64,000 nt of DNA from Pandoraea faecigallinarum. Lineage in GTDB: Bacteria; Pseudomonadota; Gammaproteobacteria; Burkholderiales; Burkholderiaceae. Both the position numbers and the translations under genes were made by a program. This document shows, in pieces, positions 43,692 through 52,729 of this stretch. The stretch spans positions 62,001 through 126,000 of the forward strand of contig NZ_CP011807.3 of assembly GCF_001029105.3 (NCBI RefSeq). The letters run 5' to 3'. The notes beneath the pieces are model-generated. The model was given only the letters and a program-made list of their open reading frames with translations, was not told the origin of the DNA and did not search any database. Position 1 is the stretch's first letter. Every line of letters starts with the position of its first letter.

Positions 43692-44735
43692 ATGACGACA
43701 GCGCCGCGCGAACCCAAGTCGGACCCGCGACCGATCGGCTCGGAGGGCAGCCTGAGCGATTCGTCGGCAATGGTGTTGCTCGTCGACGACCAGGCCATGG
43801 TCGGCGAAGCGATCCGCCGCGCTCTGAGCGGCGAATCGAACATCGATTTCCACTACTGCGCCAATCCCGACGATGCCTTGCGTGTGGCCGAACAGACTCG
43901 CCCGACCGTTATTCTTCAGGATCTCGTGATGCCGGGCATCGACGGGCTGTCGCTGGTGCGTCAGTATCGTGCCAGCCCGCTTACGCGCGACATTCCGATC
44001 ATCGTGCTTTCGACCAAGGAAGAGCCGACCGTCAAACGCGAAGCATTTGCGGCCGGCGCCAACGATTATCTGGTCAAGCTGCCCGATACCATCGAACTCG
44101 TTGCCCGCATTCGCTATCACTCCCGCTCGTACATGAACCTGCTGCAACGCGACGAAGCGTATCGCGCGTTGCGCGAGAGTCAGCAGCAACTGCTCGAGAC
44201 GAATCTCGAACTGCAGCGTCTCACGCATTCCGACGGCCTGACGGGGTTGGCGAACCGCCGTTACTTCGACGAGTACTTCGGCGCGGAATGGCGCCGCGCG
44301 CTGCGCGAACAGCGCGAGATGGCGCTGCTCATGATCGACGTCGACAACTTCAAGATTTACAACGACACATACGGCCACATTGCGGGCGACGACGTACTGC
44401 GTCGCGTGGCACGCACAATGGCCGACGCCGCGTCGCGCCCGGCGGACCTTGCCGCGCGCTTTGGGGGCGAAGAGTTCGTGATGGTGCTGCCCAACACGTC
44501 GGCCAGCGGGGCGGCGGCGATCGCGGAGAAGGTGCGCGCGCAGATCGAAGCGATGGCGATTCCGCACGTGGGATCGGCCAACGGCCGGCACGTCACGATC
44601 AGTCTCGGCGGCGCGGCGCTGGTGCCGCGCACGCACATGGCGTCGACCTCGTTGATCGAGTCGGCGGATCTGGCGCTGTATCGCGCCAAGCAACAGGGCA
44701 AGAATCGCGTGGAGATGCAGCCAGGCGCTTCCTGA
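43692..44735 (+). CDS. wspR: WspR, receiver-GGDEF diguanylate cyclase
   Basis: Output of the pathway: phosphorylation makes it synthesise c-di-GMP from GTP. 347 residues: receiver with Asp77 (VILQDLVMPGIDG), a helical stalk at about 145-175, and a GGDEF domain with GGEEF at 258-262. RPAD at 249-252, five residues before it, is an intact inhibitory I-site. ATG 43692 follows AAGGAGAGG by 9 nt; the frame continues upstream without a better start. A 154-bp gap separates it from wspF, so it may have some expression of its own. Confidence 0.95.
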   Translation: MTTAPREPKSDPRPIGSEGSLSDSSAMVLLVDDQAMVGEAIRRALSGESNIDFHYCANPDDALRVAEQTRPTVILQDLVMPGIDGLSLVRQYRASPLTRDIPIIVLSTKEEPTVKREAFAAGANDYLVKLPDTIELVARIRYHSRSYMNLLQRDEAYRALRESQQQLLETNLELQRLTHSDGLTGLANRRYFDEYFGAEWRRALREQREMALLMIDVDNFKIYNDTYGHIAGDDVLRRVARTMADAASRPADLAARFGGEEFVMVLPNTSASGAAAIAEKVRAQIEAMAIPHVGSANGRHVTISLGGAALVPRTHMASTSLIESADLALYRAKQQGKNRVEMQPGAS

Positions 44736-44750
44736 GCCTGAGGAGGGCGC

Positions 44751-45500
44751 ATGACCTTCGAGCTGTTCTATTGGCCGGGCCTGCAAGGGCGCGGCGAGTT
44801 TGTCCGCCTCGCTTTCGAGGCCGCGGGTACCCCCTATGTGGAGATCGTGCAGGGTGACGAGCCCGGTCAGGGCTTGGACGGTCTGCTGCACACCATGGAC
44901 GATCCCGCGTGCATGGACCCGCCGTTCGCCCCGCCTTTTCTGCGCATCCGCCACGCCTCGGGCCACGAACTGATCGGCCAGACGGCCAACATCCTCGCGT
45001 ATCTCGGACCGCTGCTGGGTCTCGTTGGCGAAACGCCGCGCGCGAGGCGATGGGTGAATCAATTGCAGTTGACGATTGCCGATCTCGTGGCCGAGGTACA
45101 CGACGGTCATCACCCCATCGCCAGCCGTCTCTACTACAGCAATCAGAAAGCGGAAGCCCGCAAACGGACGGCGGATCTGATCGACTACCGTCTGCCCAAA
45201 TTCTTCGGTTACTTCGAGCGGGTGCTGGCACGCAATCCCCATGCGGGCGGATGGCTGTCCGAAGGCGCGATGTCGTATGCCGACCTGTCGCTGTTTCAGG
45301 TGATCGAAGGGCTGTATTACGCGTTCCCGCGCGCCATGTCGGGGTTCGCGAGCGCGTTCCCGCGTTGTCGGGCGGTGCGTGATGCCGTCGCCCGCGAGCC
45401 GCTCGTTGCGGCGTATCTGGAATCGCCCCGCCGTATCCCGTTCAACACCTCAGGCATTTTCCGTCACTATAAGGAACTGGACCGCGCATCGCCGTTTTGA
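44751..45500 (+). CDS. Glutathione S-transferase family protein
   Basis: 249 residues: thioredoxin-like N-terminal domain (TFELFYWPGLQGRGEFVRLAFEAAGTPYVEI) and a helical C-terminal domain (GWLSEGAMSYADLSLFQVIEGL). It most resembles Sigma/Alpha-type GSTs, with Tyr7 near the expected catalytic position. The start follows GAGGAGG and lies 15 bp after wspR, so it may be transcribed with the wsp operon, though a link in function is not evident. Confidence 0.88.
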   Translation: MTFELFYWPGLQGRGEFVRLAFEAAGTPYVEIVQGDEPGQGLDGLLHTMDDPACMDPPFAPPFLRIRHASGHELIGQTANILAYLGPLLGLVGETPRARRWVNQLQLTIADLVAEVHDGHHPIASRLYYSNQKAEARKRTADLIDYRLPKFFGYFERVLARNPHAGGWLSEGAMSYADLSLFQVIEGLYYAFPRAMSGFASAFPRCRAVRDAVAREPLVAAYLESPRRIPFNTSGIFRHYKELDRASPF

Positions 45501-45509
45501 GCGGACGGT

Positions 45510-46145
45510 CTATTCCGGCAGCGTGGCGTCGCCGGCGTTGAGCGCGCGCTGCATGAGAACGGTATCGACCCAGCGACCGAACTTGAAGCCGACGGACCTG
45601 AGCATGCCCGCATGCTCGAAACCGCACGCGGCATGCAGGGCGAGCGAGGCGCGATTGCCGCTGTCGCCCACGTTCGCGATCAGTTGACGCCACGGACCGC
45701 CTTCGCATCTTGCGATGAGCGTGAGCAGCAGTGCACGACCGACGCCCTGCCCGATGGCGTCGGCGGCGATGTAGACCGAGTCTTCCAGCGTGAACCGATA
45801 GGCCGAGCGCGGCCGGTAATGTGTCGCGTACGCGTAGCCGAGTATCTTGCCGTCGCGTTCGGCGACGAGGTACGGCAAACCCGCGTCACACACCTTCGCG
45901 CAGCGCTCGCGCATCTGCGTTTCATCCGGCGGCACTTCTTCGAACGATGCCGAGCCTGTGCGCACGTGATGTGCGTAGATAGCCGTGATGGCCGGTAAGT
46001 CTTCGTCGCGCACCGCACGCACGGTGCACGCGCTACGCGCGAGTTCGGTGCCGGCGCGGCGGGGCGTATCCCCCGATGCTGCGGGGTCAGCCGAAGACGA
46101 CGAATGCGTGAGATTGGACGACGACATACGAACGAGCCAGTGCAT
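45510..46145 (-). CDS. GNAT acetyltransferase, phosphinothricin acetyltransferase-like
   Basis: 211 residues. After a Ser-rich tail of about 40 residues a GNAT domain follows: VRAVRDEDLPAITAIYAHHVRTGSASFEEVPPD, acetyl-CoA-binding IGQGVGRALLLTLIARCEG, and LHAACGFEHAGMLRSVGFKFGRWVDTVLMQRAL. This matches the Pat/Bar (YncA/MddA) branch, which acetylates phosphinothricin or methionine sulfoximine-like compounds. The start may be 46145 or 46127. Converges on the GST gene with a 9-bp gap. Confidence 0.85.
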   Translation of the reverse strand: MHWLVRMSSSNLTHSSSSADPAASGDTPRRAGTELARSACTVRAVRDEDLPAITAIYAHHVRTGSASFEEVPPDETQMRERCAKVCDAGLPYLVAERDGKILGYAYATHYRPRSAYRFTLEDSVYIAADAIGQGVGRALLLTLIARCEGGPWRQLIANVGDSGNRASLALHAACGFEHAGMLRSVGFKFGRWVDTVLMQRALNAGDATLPE

Positions 46146-46262
46146 TGAAGTGATGACGGGCCGGCGTTCCGGTCCCTGATTGCCGCTAGTTTGCGCCGTT
46201 ACGATCTATAAGAAAAGCTTGCGAAGATTATGAGACGCATAAGCGTTACTTTGAGGTGGCGC

Positions 46263-47684
46263 TCATGCCCCATTCGGTTCGGGCGGCACACCGCCCGCGC
46301 GCTGCACAGCATCGCTGCCCGCTACACTCGTGGCGCCCGGTTGCGCGTTCATCGCATCGAGGCGCTGACGCACGAAGCTGATGTGCTCGCGAAGCACGTA
46401 AAACTGATCGGCATAGGCGAGCGGAATCTTCAGTCGATTGACGGCCGCCTCGATGGTATCGAGCCGTTGGCGCAGATTCGGATACTCGATGTGCGCGTCG
46501 TCCGCGAGCGCCTCGCGCTCCAGCGCGATGAGTCCGCCATACCACCGGTACAGACGCGATTTCACGCGCCAGCTATACAGCGACGGCACCAGCCGGAACG
46601 CCGGAATCAGCACCACGATGATCGGCACCAGCAACACGACGATCCGGTCGGCAAGGCTGGCGATCCAGAACGGCAGATGACGGTACAGGAAGCCCTTGCC
46701 CGATTTGTAGTAGCGCGCGGCATCGTCGGAAATCGGAAATTCGTGCACCTGTGCCGAAGGAAACTCCCCGGCGCGTTGCAGCAGATTCGCTTTGCCGTGG
46801 ACTTCACGCGCGGCTTCGACCAGCAGATCGGAGAGCGCCGGGTGCAAACTTTCGCGGGCGACGAGTTCGACGGTGGGACTGATGACGTGGACCGGTTGCG
46901 CGGGCAGATTGCGCCCGAGATCGAAGACACCGCGTGGCAACGTCAATTGATTGAGATAGGTGAAGCGTCGCGTGTAGGCATCGGCCTGCGCGAAGTCCAT
47001 CAGGCGAATGCCGGGCGTTCGGATGAGCTTGCCCATCGTCGGCCCCGTGGCGGAGTCGCCGGTGAGCATGGCGGCGTCCACCCGTGCGTCAATCAGTGCT
47101 TGCGCGGCTTCCTGCCCGTCGTAGGCAGTGAGTTTCGTAGGGCCGCCCGGTTCGATGCCGTTCGCTTTGAGCAACGTGAGCGAGAGCGCGCGTGCGCCGC
47201 TGCCCTCCCGGCCGATGGCGATGCGCTTGCCGGCGAAGTCCGACAGTTTGGTGACGCGTTCACCCCGATAGAACACCGAGATCGGCGCGTAGAACATGCT
47301 GCCCAGCGAGACGAGTCCGTCGATGTCGAGTCCTTGCGACACACCGCCCTGCACCAGTCCGAGGTCGACAGGCTGATGCTCGTCGGCCAGACGTTCGACG
47401 TTCTGGCGCGACCCTTCCGATGGCAGCACATTGAGTGTTATCCCGTCGCGCGCGAGGATGGTCTTGTAGCGCTGCGCGGCCGTCCAGAACGAACTGCCTT
47501 CGGGGCCGGCGCTTAACGTGATGGTGCGCGGCGGGGCCGGTTGCACGAGCCATACGGCAAGCCAGATGGCGGCAATCGCGACAAGAACCACGGGGCCGAA
47601 GGAGACGGCGAGATCCCGCCAGGAAATCGCGACGAAGCGCGCGCGGAGTCGCCGATGGGCGGGTTGGTTAGAGTCAGTCGTCAT
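46263..47684 (-). CDS. Membrane-anchored TAXI-type TRAP substrate-binding protein
   Basis: 473 residues: membrane segment at about 27-48, periplasmic TAXI solute-receptor domain (ITLSAGPEGSSFWTAAQRYKTILARDGITLNVLPSEGSRQNVERL ... GKRIAIGREGSGARALSLTLLKANGI), a second membrane segment at about 345-365 and a cytoplasmic helical tail (LERE ... LRQRLDTIEAAVNRL). Ordinary TAXI proteins are free periplasmic receptors for TRAP carriers; no carrier gene is adjacent, so it may act as a sensor or serve a distant one. The IS481-family element lies 5 bp before the ATG and has separated the gene from its native promoter and ribosome-binding site. Confidence 0.8.
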   Translation of the reverse strand: MTTDSNQPAHRRLRARFVAISWRDLAVSFGPVVLVAIAAIWLAVWLVQPAPPRTITLSAGPEGSSFWTAAQRYKTILARDGITLNVLPSEGSRQNVERLADEHQPVDLGLVQGGVSQGLDIDGLVSLGSMFYAPISVFYRGERVTKLSDFAGKRIAIGREGSGARALSLTLLKANGIEPGGPTKLTAYDGQEAAQALIDARVDAAMLTGDSATGPTMGKLIRTPGIRLMDFAQADAYTRRFTYLNQLTLPRGVFDLGRNLPAQPVHVISPTVELVARESLHPALSDLLVEAAREVHGKANLLQRAGEFPSAQVHEFPISDDAARYYKSGKGFLYRHLPFWIASLADRIVVLLVPIIVVLIPAFRLVPSLYSWRVKSRLYRWYGGLIALEREALADDAHIEYPNLRQRLDTIEAAVNRLKIPLAYADQFYVLREHISFVRQRLDAMNAQPGATSVAGSDAVQRAGGVPPEPNGA

Positions 47685-47689
47685 TAATG

Positions 47690-47718
47690 TGTATTAGCTG
47701 AGACTTGATCTGACAGGT
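47690..47718 (+). repeat. Left terminal inverted repeat of the IS481-family element
   Basis: Begins TGTATTAGC and contains ATCTGACAG, shared with the right end. Preceded directly by target copy ATTAATG. Confidence 0.88.
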
Positions 47719-47729
47719 AGTCGGAAGGA

Positions 47730-48785
47730 TTAAGCGGTCACGGCAGCTGAATGAGGAATGAGTTTCTCCTTGGCGAGCGAGAGAGAATCGAGGAAAGTCT
47801 GCATGGGCGTCTTGCCATAGCACCATCGACCTTGATGTTCTCGCCGCGTGTTGTACTCGTCAAGCCAGTGGTCGAGGTCGGCCTGCAGTGCGGGGATGCA
47901 GTCGTAGATTTTCCTGCGAAAGGCGATGCGATAGAACTCGTTGAGCATCGTCTTGTGCAACCGCTCGACGATACCGTTGGTCTGGGGCGACCTGGCCCGA
48001 GTACGGGTGTGGTCGATGTTTTCCACCGCCAGATAGAGCTCATACTCGTGATGCTCGGGGTTACCGCAATATTCGGTGCCACGATCGGTCAGGATGCGCA
48101 TAAGCGGGATGCCGTGGCTATCGAAGAAGGGCAGAACGCGGTCGTTGAGCAGATCAGCCGCCGGCAGTGGCGTCTTGCGATCGTAGAGCTTGGCGAATGC
48201 GACCTTCGAGTAGGTATCGACGAACGTCTGCTGGTAGACCCGGCCCACCCCTTTGAGCGTGCCGACGTAGAAGGTGTCCTGAGCGCCGCAGTAGCCGGGA
48301 CACTCTGACTCGAATTCGCCGTGCGTTTCTTTCTCAAGCTTGGCCCGCTCGAGCGAGGCGAGCTGGGTCTCGGTGAGCACCAGCCCTTCCTGCGCAGATT
48401 TGGCCTCCAACGCCGTCAGGCGTTTGTTCATGGTCTCGAGGTCGTGACGTAGCCAGATGCTGCGCACGCCCTGAGGCGAGACGTGCAGCGCATGACGCTT
48501 GAGCACCTCATTGGCGATGCGGATCTGGCCGTACGCGGGCAACTCCAGGGCCAGCTCGACCACTGCGGCTTCGACCTGCGGATCCACGCGATTCTTGGGC
48601 TGCGGGCGCCGCCGAGAGATTTCCTGCAGGGCGGCTTCGCCGCCCGTCTCGTACAGTTCTTTGAATCGGTAAAAACTGTCGCGTGAATAGCCCATCACGC
48701 GACACGCTTGACTGACATTACCGAGCTGGCGGGCTAGCTCGAGAATTCCGACTTTGGCACGAATGACTTTCTGATCTTGCGTCAT
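47730..48785 (-). CDS. IS481-family transposase
   Basis: 351 residues: N-terminal HTH ([52 protein letters not shown]), a second helical DNA-binding part, then a DDE integrase core. The core has an Asp in [15 protein letters not shown], the second Asp in LTDRGTEYC and Glu in [22 protein letters not shown] 48785 has AGGAG 4-8 nt before it. Full length, so the element may be active. Confidence 0.93.
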   Translation of the reverse strand: MTQDQKVIRAKVGILELARQLGNVSQACRVMGYSRDSFYRFKELYETGGEAALQEISRRRPQPKNRVDPQVEAAVVELALELPAYGQIRIANEVLKRHALHVSPQGVRSIWLRHDLETMNKRLTALEAKSAQEGLVLTETQLASLERAKLEKETHGEFESECPGYCGAQDTFYVGTLKGVGRVYQQTFVDTYSKVAFAKLYDRKTPLPAADLLNDRVLPFFDSHGIPLMRILTDRGTEYCGNPEHHEYELYLAVENIDHTRTRARSPQTNGIVERLHKTMLNEFYRIAFRRKIYDCIPALQADLDHWLDEYNTRREHQGRWCYGKTPMQTFLDSLSLAKEKLIPHSAAVTA

Positions 48786-48867
48786 GGTGGACTCCTTGCG
48801 GTTCAGGGACCGCAACGTTGCCGTCACTGGATGCGACGAACAACGCTGTGCCCCGGGAGAAACCGAC

Positions 48868-48896
48868 AGCTGTCAGATTTAGTCTAGGCTATTACA
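48868..48896 (-). repeat. Right terminal inverted repeat of the IS481-family element
   Basis: Read on the minus strand it begins TGTAATAGCC and contains ATCTGACAG. Followed directly by target copy ATTAATG (48897-48903). Confidence 0.88.
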
Positions 48897-48984
48897 ATTA
48901 ATGAATCGGGCGGGCTTGTCCAACACCCGGCCGATCATACGCCATCTACGGGGACAAATTCCTTTCTCACCCATCGCGGGCGCG

Positions 48985-49908
48985 TCAGCGGTGGGCGAGA
49001 CTTTGCGCGAGTTGTTTCCAGAGGTGGTCGGCGGCGGGCGAGAGACGCCGCCCGACGCGCGTCATCATCTGACTGGAGAAACCGGCCGCAATCGGATGAT
49101 CGATGGGCACCGCCACCAGTTCGCCGAGTTCGATGCCGCGCCGCGCGGTGATTGCCGACATGAACGCCACGCCGAGCCCCGCCGCGGCAAGTGTCTGCGC
49201 GGTGTTGAACAGATCGACGCGATACGCCGGAATCACATTCAGACGCGCGGTATCGAGCACCGAATGCACGAACTGCTGCACACCGTGCGCTTCGGTCATG
49301 AAAATGAGACGCTCGTGGACCAGCTCCGAGGGCGGCACGTTCGCCATCTTCGCGAACCGGTGCGTGGGTGCGACCACGGCGCACAGCGCCTTTGCCGCGA
49401 ACGGGTGGATGCGCATGGCGGGATCGTCTTCCGAGCGGGCGCACAGGCCGATGTCGACCACGTCGTCGCGCACGAGCGAAAGGACGACTGGCGTGGGGCC
49501 GGAGCGGATCTCGACGAGAATGTCCGGATAGCTCATCGAGAAGCGCTGCAAGGCCTGCGCGATCAGACGGCCGATGAACCCTTCGCCGACACCGATGGCT
49601 ACGCGTCCGCGCTTCAGATGCCGGTATTCCTCCAGGCGCGCGGACAAGTCGCGCTGACGTCGCTGGCCGTCACGGTAGTAATCGATGAGCACCTGACCGA
49701 TTTCCGTGACCATCACATTGCGTCCGCGCCGCTCGATAAGCGGAAAACGCAGACGCCGCTCCAGCGCCGCGATCTGCCGGCTGACCACGGACGGGTTCAC
49801 GCCGAGCGATTCGGCGGCCATGCGCACGCCGCCCGTCGCGGCGATTTCGGCTAAGTATTTGAGCGGACGCTCGCCGATGTCGTCCATCCATGTATCGCTG
49901 GTCATCAT
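48985..49908 (-). CDS. LysR-family transcriptional regulator
   Basis: 307 residues from ATG 49908 (ATGATG; AAGGGG about 8 nt upstream). HTH at about 12-70 (RPLKYLAEIAATGGVRMAAESLGVNPSVVSRQIAALERRLRFPLIERRGRN), then a substrate-binding domain. Divergent from the M20 hydrolase-MFS operon; a perfect palindrome between them is the probable operator. The frame continues to 50046 but that start would place the palindrome inside the gene. Confidence 0.87.
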   Translation of the reverse strand: MMTSDTWMDDIGERPLKYLAEIAATGGVRMAAESLGVNPSVVSRQIAALERRLRFPLIERRGRNVMVTEIGQVLIDYYRDGQRRQRDLSARLEEYRHLKRGRVAIGVGEGFIGRLIAQALQRFSMSYPDILVEIRSGPTPVVLSLVRDDVVDIGLCARSEDDPAMRIHPFAAKALCAVVAPTHRFAKMANVPPSELVHERLIFMTEAHGVQQFVHSVLDTARLNVIPAYRVDLFNTAQTLAAAGLGVAFMSAITARRGIELGELVAVPIDHPIAAGFSSQMMTRVGRRLSPAADHLWKQLAQSLAHR

Positions 49909-49983
49909 TCGCCAACCCCTTGAATCGACGGCCGTTTTTGCGGGCGGCACCGGCATTGCCGGGACCTTGGGCCGCACTGGATT

Positions 49984-50000
49984 GTTGCCTTGAAGGCAAC
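49984..50000. promoter_or_regulatory. Palindromic LysR operator
   Basis: GTTGCCTT-G-AAGGCAAC, perfect 8-bp arms around one base, 76-92 bp from the LysR start and 81-97 bp from the hydrolase start. Typical LysR recognition-site geometry. Confidence 0.7.
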
Positions 50001-50080
50001 ATTTTGACGTGCTTTGCGTCATGGGTGCGAAATTTCGTCGGTGCAATACTCCGCGTTATTCAAAAAGAGAGGAGCCCCCA

Positions 50081-51271
50081 ATGCGCGAGATTCGCTATTG
50101 CGAAGTGAGCGATCTGGCCGACGTGCGCGAGCAGCTGGCCGACATTCGTCACCATATCCACCAACACCCCGAGCTGTCTTACGAGGAAGTCGATACGTCG
50201 CGTTATGTGGCGCAAAAGCTGGAAAGCTGGGGATATCGGGTCACGCGTAACGTCGGCGGCCACGGCGTGGTGGCCTCGCTCACGGCCGGGTCGAGCCGGC
50301 GCACGGTCGGCGTGCGAGCCGACATGGACGCCCTGCCGATTCGCGAGCAGACGGGGCTGGCGTACGCCAGCGTGCACGACGGCAAGATGCACGCGTGCGG
50401 CCACGACGGTCACACGGCCGTGTTGCTCGGTGCGGCCCAGCAACTCGCCAGAACCCGCAATTTCGACGGCACGGTCAATCTGATTTTCCAGCCGGCGGAA
50501 GAGGCGGGCTCGAACAGCGGTGCCGAGCAGATGATCGCCGACGGCTTGTTCGAGCGTTTTCCGTGCGACGCGATTTTCGGTTTGCACAATCACCCGGGCG
50601 TCGCCACGGGCACCTTCGGTTTCCGTGCCGGCCCGCTCATGGCCGCGTGCGATACGGTCAGGATTCGCATTCACGGTCGTGGCGGCCATGCGGCGCGTCC
50701 GCATCTGGCCGTCGACCCGGTGGTGATCGGCAGCAGCCTTGTGATGGCATTGCAGACCGTGGTCGCGCGTAACGTCGATCCGACCGAAGCCGCCGTGGTG
50801 ACCGTCGGTACGTTCCATGCAGGCTTCGCTCCGAACGTGATTCCGGAGGACGCTACGCTGGAACTGAGTGTGCGCTCCTTCTCGGCGACGGTGCGCGCGA
50901 CGCTCGAAACGCGTATCTGCGCGCTGGTGAAGTCGCATACCGAAGGATATGGGGCGAGCGCGGACATCGAGTACATCCGCGGCTATCCGGTGCTCGTGAA
51001 TAGCGAAGCGGAAACCGAATTCGCGCGTGGCGTTGCCGAGGAACTGGTCGGCGCCGGACAGGTTATCTCGCCGTTCCCGCCCATCGCGGGCAGCGAAGAC
51101 TTCGCGTACTACCTGCAAAAGGTGCCGGGTTGCTTCATCCGTCTCGGTAACGGCGAGGGCAAGCCGATGCTGCACAACGCCAAGTACGACTTCAACGACG
51201 ACAATCTGACCATCGGTGCCGCCTTCTGGACGCGTCTGGTCGAACGCTTTCTTGCCAAGGACCGCGCATGA
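50081..51271 (+). CDS. M20-family amidohydrolase (hippurate hydrolase-like)
   Basis: 396 residues. Cytoplasmic metallohydrolase of the M20D/amidohydrolase branch that splits N-acyl amino acids. Metal-binding motifs: GVRADMDALPI, MHACGHDGHTAVLLGAA, FQPAEEAGSNSGAEQMIADGLF, and AGSEDFAYYLQKVPGCFIRLGNG. ATG 50081 follows GAGAGGAG. ATGA overlap with a downstream MHS-type transporter, which probably imports the substrate. Confidence 0.88.
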   Translation: MREIRYCEVSDLADVREQLADIRHHIHQHPELSYEEVDTSRYVAQKLESWGYRVTRNVGGHGVVASLTAGSSRRTVGVRADMDALPIREQTGLAYASVHDGKMHACGHDGHTAVLLGAAQQLARTRNFDGTVNLIFQPAEEAGSNSGAEQMIADGLFERFPCDAIFGLHNHPGVATGTFGFRAGPLMAACDTVRIRIHGRGGHAARPHLAVDPVVIGSSLVMALQTVVARNVDPTEAAVVTVGTFHAGFAPNVIPEDATLELSVRSFSATVRATLETRICALVKSHTEGYGASADIEYIRGYPVLVNSEAETEFARGVAEELVGAGQVISPFPPIAGSEDFAYYLQKVPGCFIRLGNGEGKPMLHNAKYDFNDDNLTIGAAFWTRLVERFLAKDRA

Positions 51272-52611
51272 GCATCGCAACGCAATCGCAGCCGCAACCA
51301 CAGCTTCAACCGTTTCCGGCAGACGGCGCGCAGCCGTCGCCGGCGACATCGATGTCTGCCTCACAGCAACGCAAGATCGTTTTCGCGGCCGTCATCGGCA
51401 ATTTGCTGGAATTCTTCGACTTCACGGTCTACAGCTACTTCGCGCTGACCATCGGCAAGCAATTTTTCCCGGCGGACGATCCCATCACGTCGTCGCTGCT
51501 CGCGTTCGCGGTGTTCGCGGTGGGCTTCGTGATGCGCCCGCTCGGTGGCATCGTGCTCGGCCGCTACGCCGACCGCGCCGGCCGCAAGCCCGCGCTGACG
51601 CTGACCATCTTGCTCATGGCGATCGGCTCGGCCGCCATCGGCCTTGCGCCGACGTACGCCCAGATCGGTCTGGCTGCACCGTTGCTGATCGTGAGCGCAC
51701 GGTTGCTGCAGGGCTTTGCCCAGGGTGGCGAATTCGGTGCGGCGACGGCGACGCTGCTCGAAGTCGGCGGCGCGAAAAGCCGTGGCTTCCGGGCAAGCTG
51801 GCAGTTGGCGAGTCAGGGTGCGGCGGCACTGCTTGGTTCGGGACTCGCGGCAAGCCTTGGTTTCCTGCTCTCGGACGACACCATGCACAGCTGGGGCTGG
51901 CGCATTCCGTTTCTGCTCGGCACACTGATCGCACCGGTCGGTATCTATTTGCGCCGTCACATTCAGGAAGAGCCGCCGAAGGCAAAGACCGTTGCCGGAC
52001 GCGACGATCCCAGACGTGGCCTGTACGTACGTAACTGGTTCCTCACGATCTTCTCGATCGCGGGCATGTCGGTGTCCACGTACGTGATGATGTATTACAT
52101 GCCGACGTACTGCATTCAGTACCTGGGGCTGCCGCCGAAGATGTCGATGCTGGCGGGCGTTGCGGCCAGCACGATCTCGCTGGTGATGTGCCCGGTCTAC
52201 GGCATGTGGTCCGACAAAATGGGCAAGCGCAAGCCGCTCACGATGCTCGGACGCGTGGCACTGATCGTGCTGCTGTACCCGGCGTTCTGGGTCATGACGC
52301 ACTACCCCTCGCTGCCGGTCGTGCTGGCGGCGCTGATCGTACTGATGTTCTGCTACACGATGGGGTCGGCTCCGGCATATGCGCTGATGCCGGAGAACTT
52401 CCCGAAGCATCTGCGCGCGGGTTACATGTCGAGCGCGTACGCGATCTCCGTGTCGGTGTTCGGCGGGACGGCGCAGCTCGTCGCCGGCTGGCTGATTCGC
52501 GTGACGGGCAACAAGATGGCCCCGGCGTGGTACATGATCGCCTGCGTAGTCGTGTCGCTCATCGCCGTGTCGATGTTCGAAGAAACGGGGAGCAAGGTGC
52601 TGGACGAGTAA
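51268..52611 (+). CDS. MFS transporter, metabolite:proton symporter (MHS) type
   Basis: 447 residues, 12 helices after a Gln/Pro-rich cytoplasmic tail of about 33 residues. NLLEFFDFTVYSYFALTIGKQFFP and FVMRPLGGIVLGRYADRAGRKPALTLTILLMAIGSAAIGLAPTY and RLLQGFAQGGEFGAATATLLE are typical of the MHS (ProP/ShiA/citrate) branch, which imports organic acids and zwitterions with protons. Translationally coupled to the amidohydrolase. Confidence 0.88.
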   Translation: MSIATQSQPQPQLQPFPADGAQPSPATSMSASQQRKIVFAAVIGNLLEFFDFTVYSYFALTIGKQFFPADDPITSSLLAFAVFAVGFVMRPLGGIVLGRYADRAGRKPALTLTILLMAIGSAAIGLAPTYAQIGLAAPLLIVSARLLQGFAQGGEFGAATATLLEVGGAKSRGFRASWQLASQGAAALLGSGLAASLGFLLSDDTMHSWGWRIPFLLGTLIAPVGIYLRRHIQEEPPKAKTVAGRDDPRRGLYVRNWFLTIFSIAGMSVSTYVMMYYMPTYCIQYLGLPPKMSMLAGVAASTISLVMCPVYGMWSDKMGKRKPLTMLGRVALIVLLYPAFWVMTHYPSLPVVLAALIVLMFCYTMGSAPAYALMPENFPKHLRAGYMSSAYAISVSVFGGTAQLVAGWLIRVTGNKMAPAWYMIACVVVSLIAVSMFEETGSKVLDE

Positions 52612-52729
52612 AGGCGGGAGAGTCGACCGGGGCCTGGGAAGTTCGGCACCCCGGCCGTTGGTACGCATCGGTTTCGCGGTTTCGCGTGCGTGACTGCATC
52701 TGCGCGAGCCCGCCGCGGCGTGAGCGACG

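Larger units (their letters stand above)
47690..48896 (-). mobile_element. IS481-family insertion sequence, complete
   Basis: 1,207 bp bounded by imperfect inverted repeats, both starting TGTA (47690-47718 and the complement of 48868-48896, 23 of 29 matching), and flanked by the 7-bp direct repeat ATTAATG at 47683-47689 and 48897-48903. It encodes one transposase. The intact ends and target duplication indicate a fairly recent single insertion. It sits between the TAXI gene start and the 3' end of a LysR gene. Confidence 0.92.

Noticed and set aside
47690..48896. Composite transposon including the LysR or TAXI gene
   Set aside because: Only one element copy is present, with its own terminal repeats and a 7-bp target duplication.
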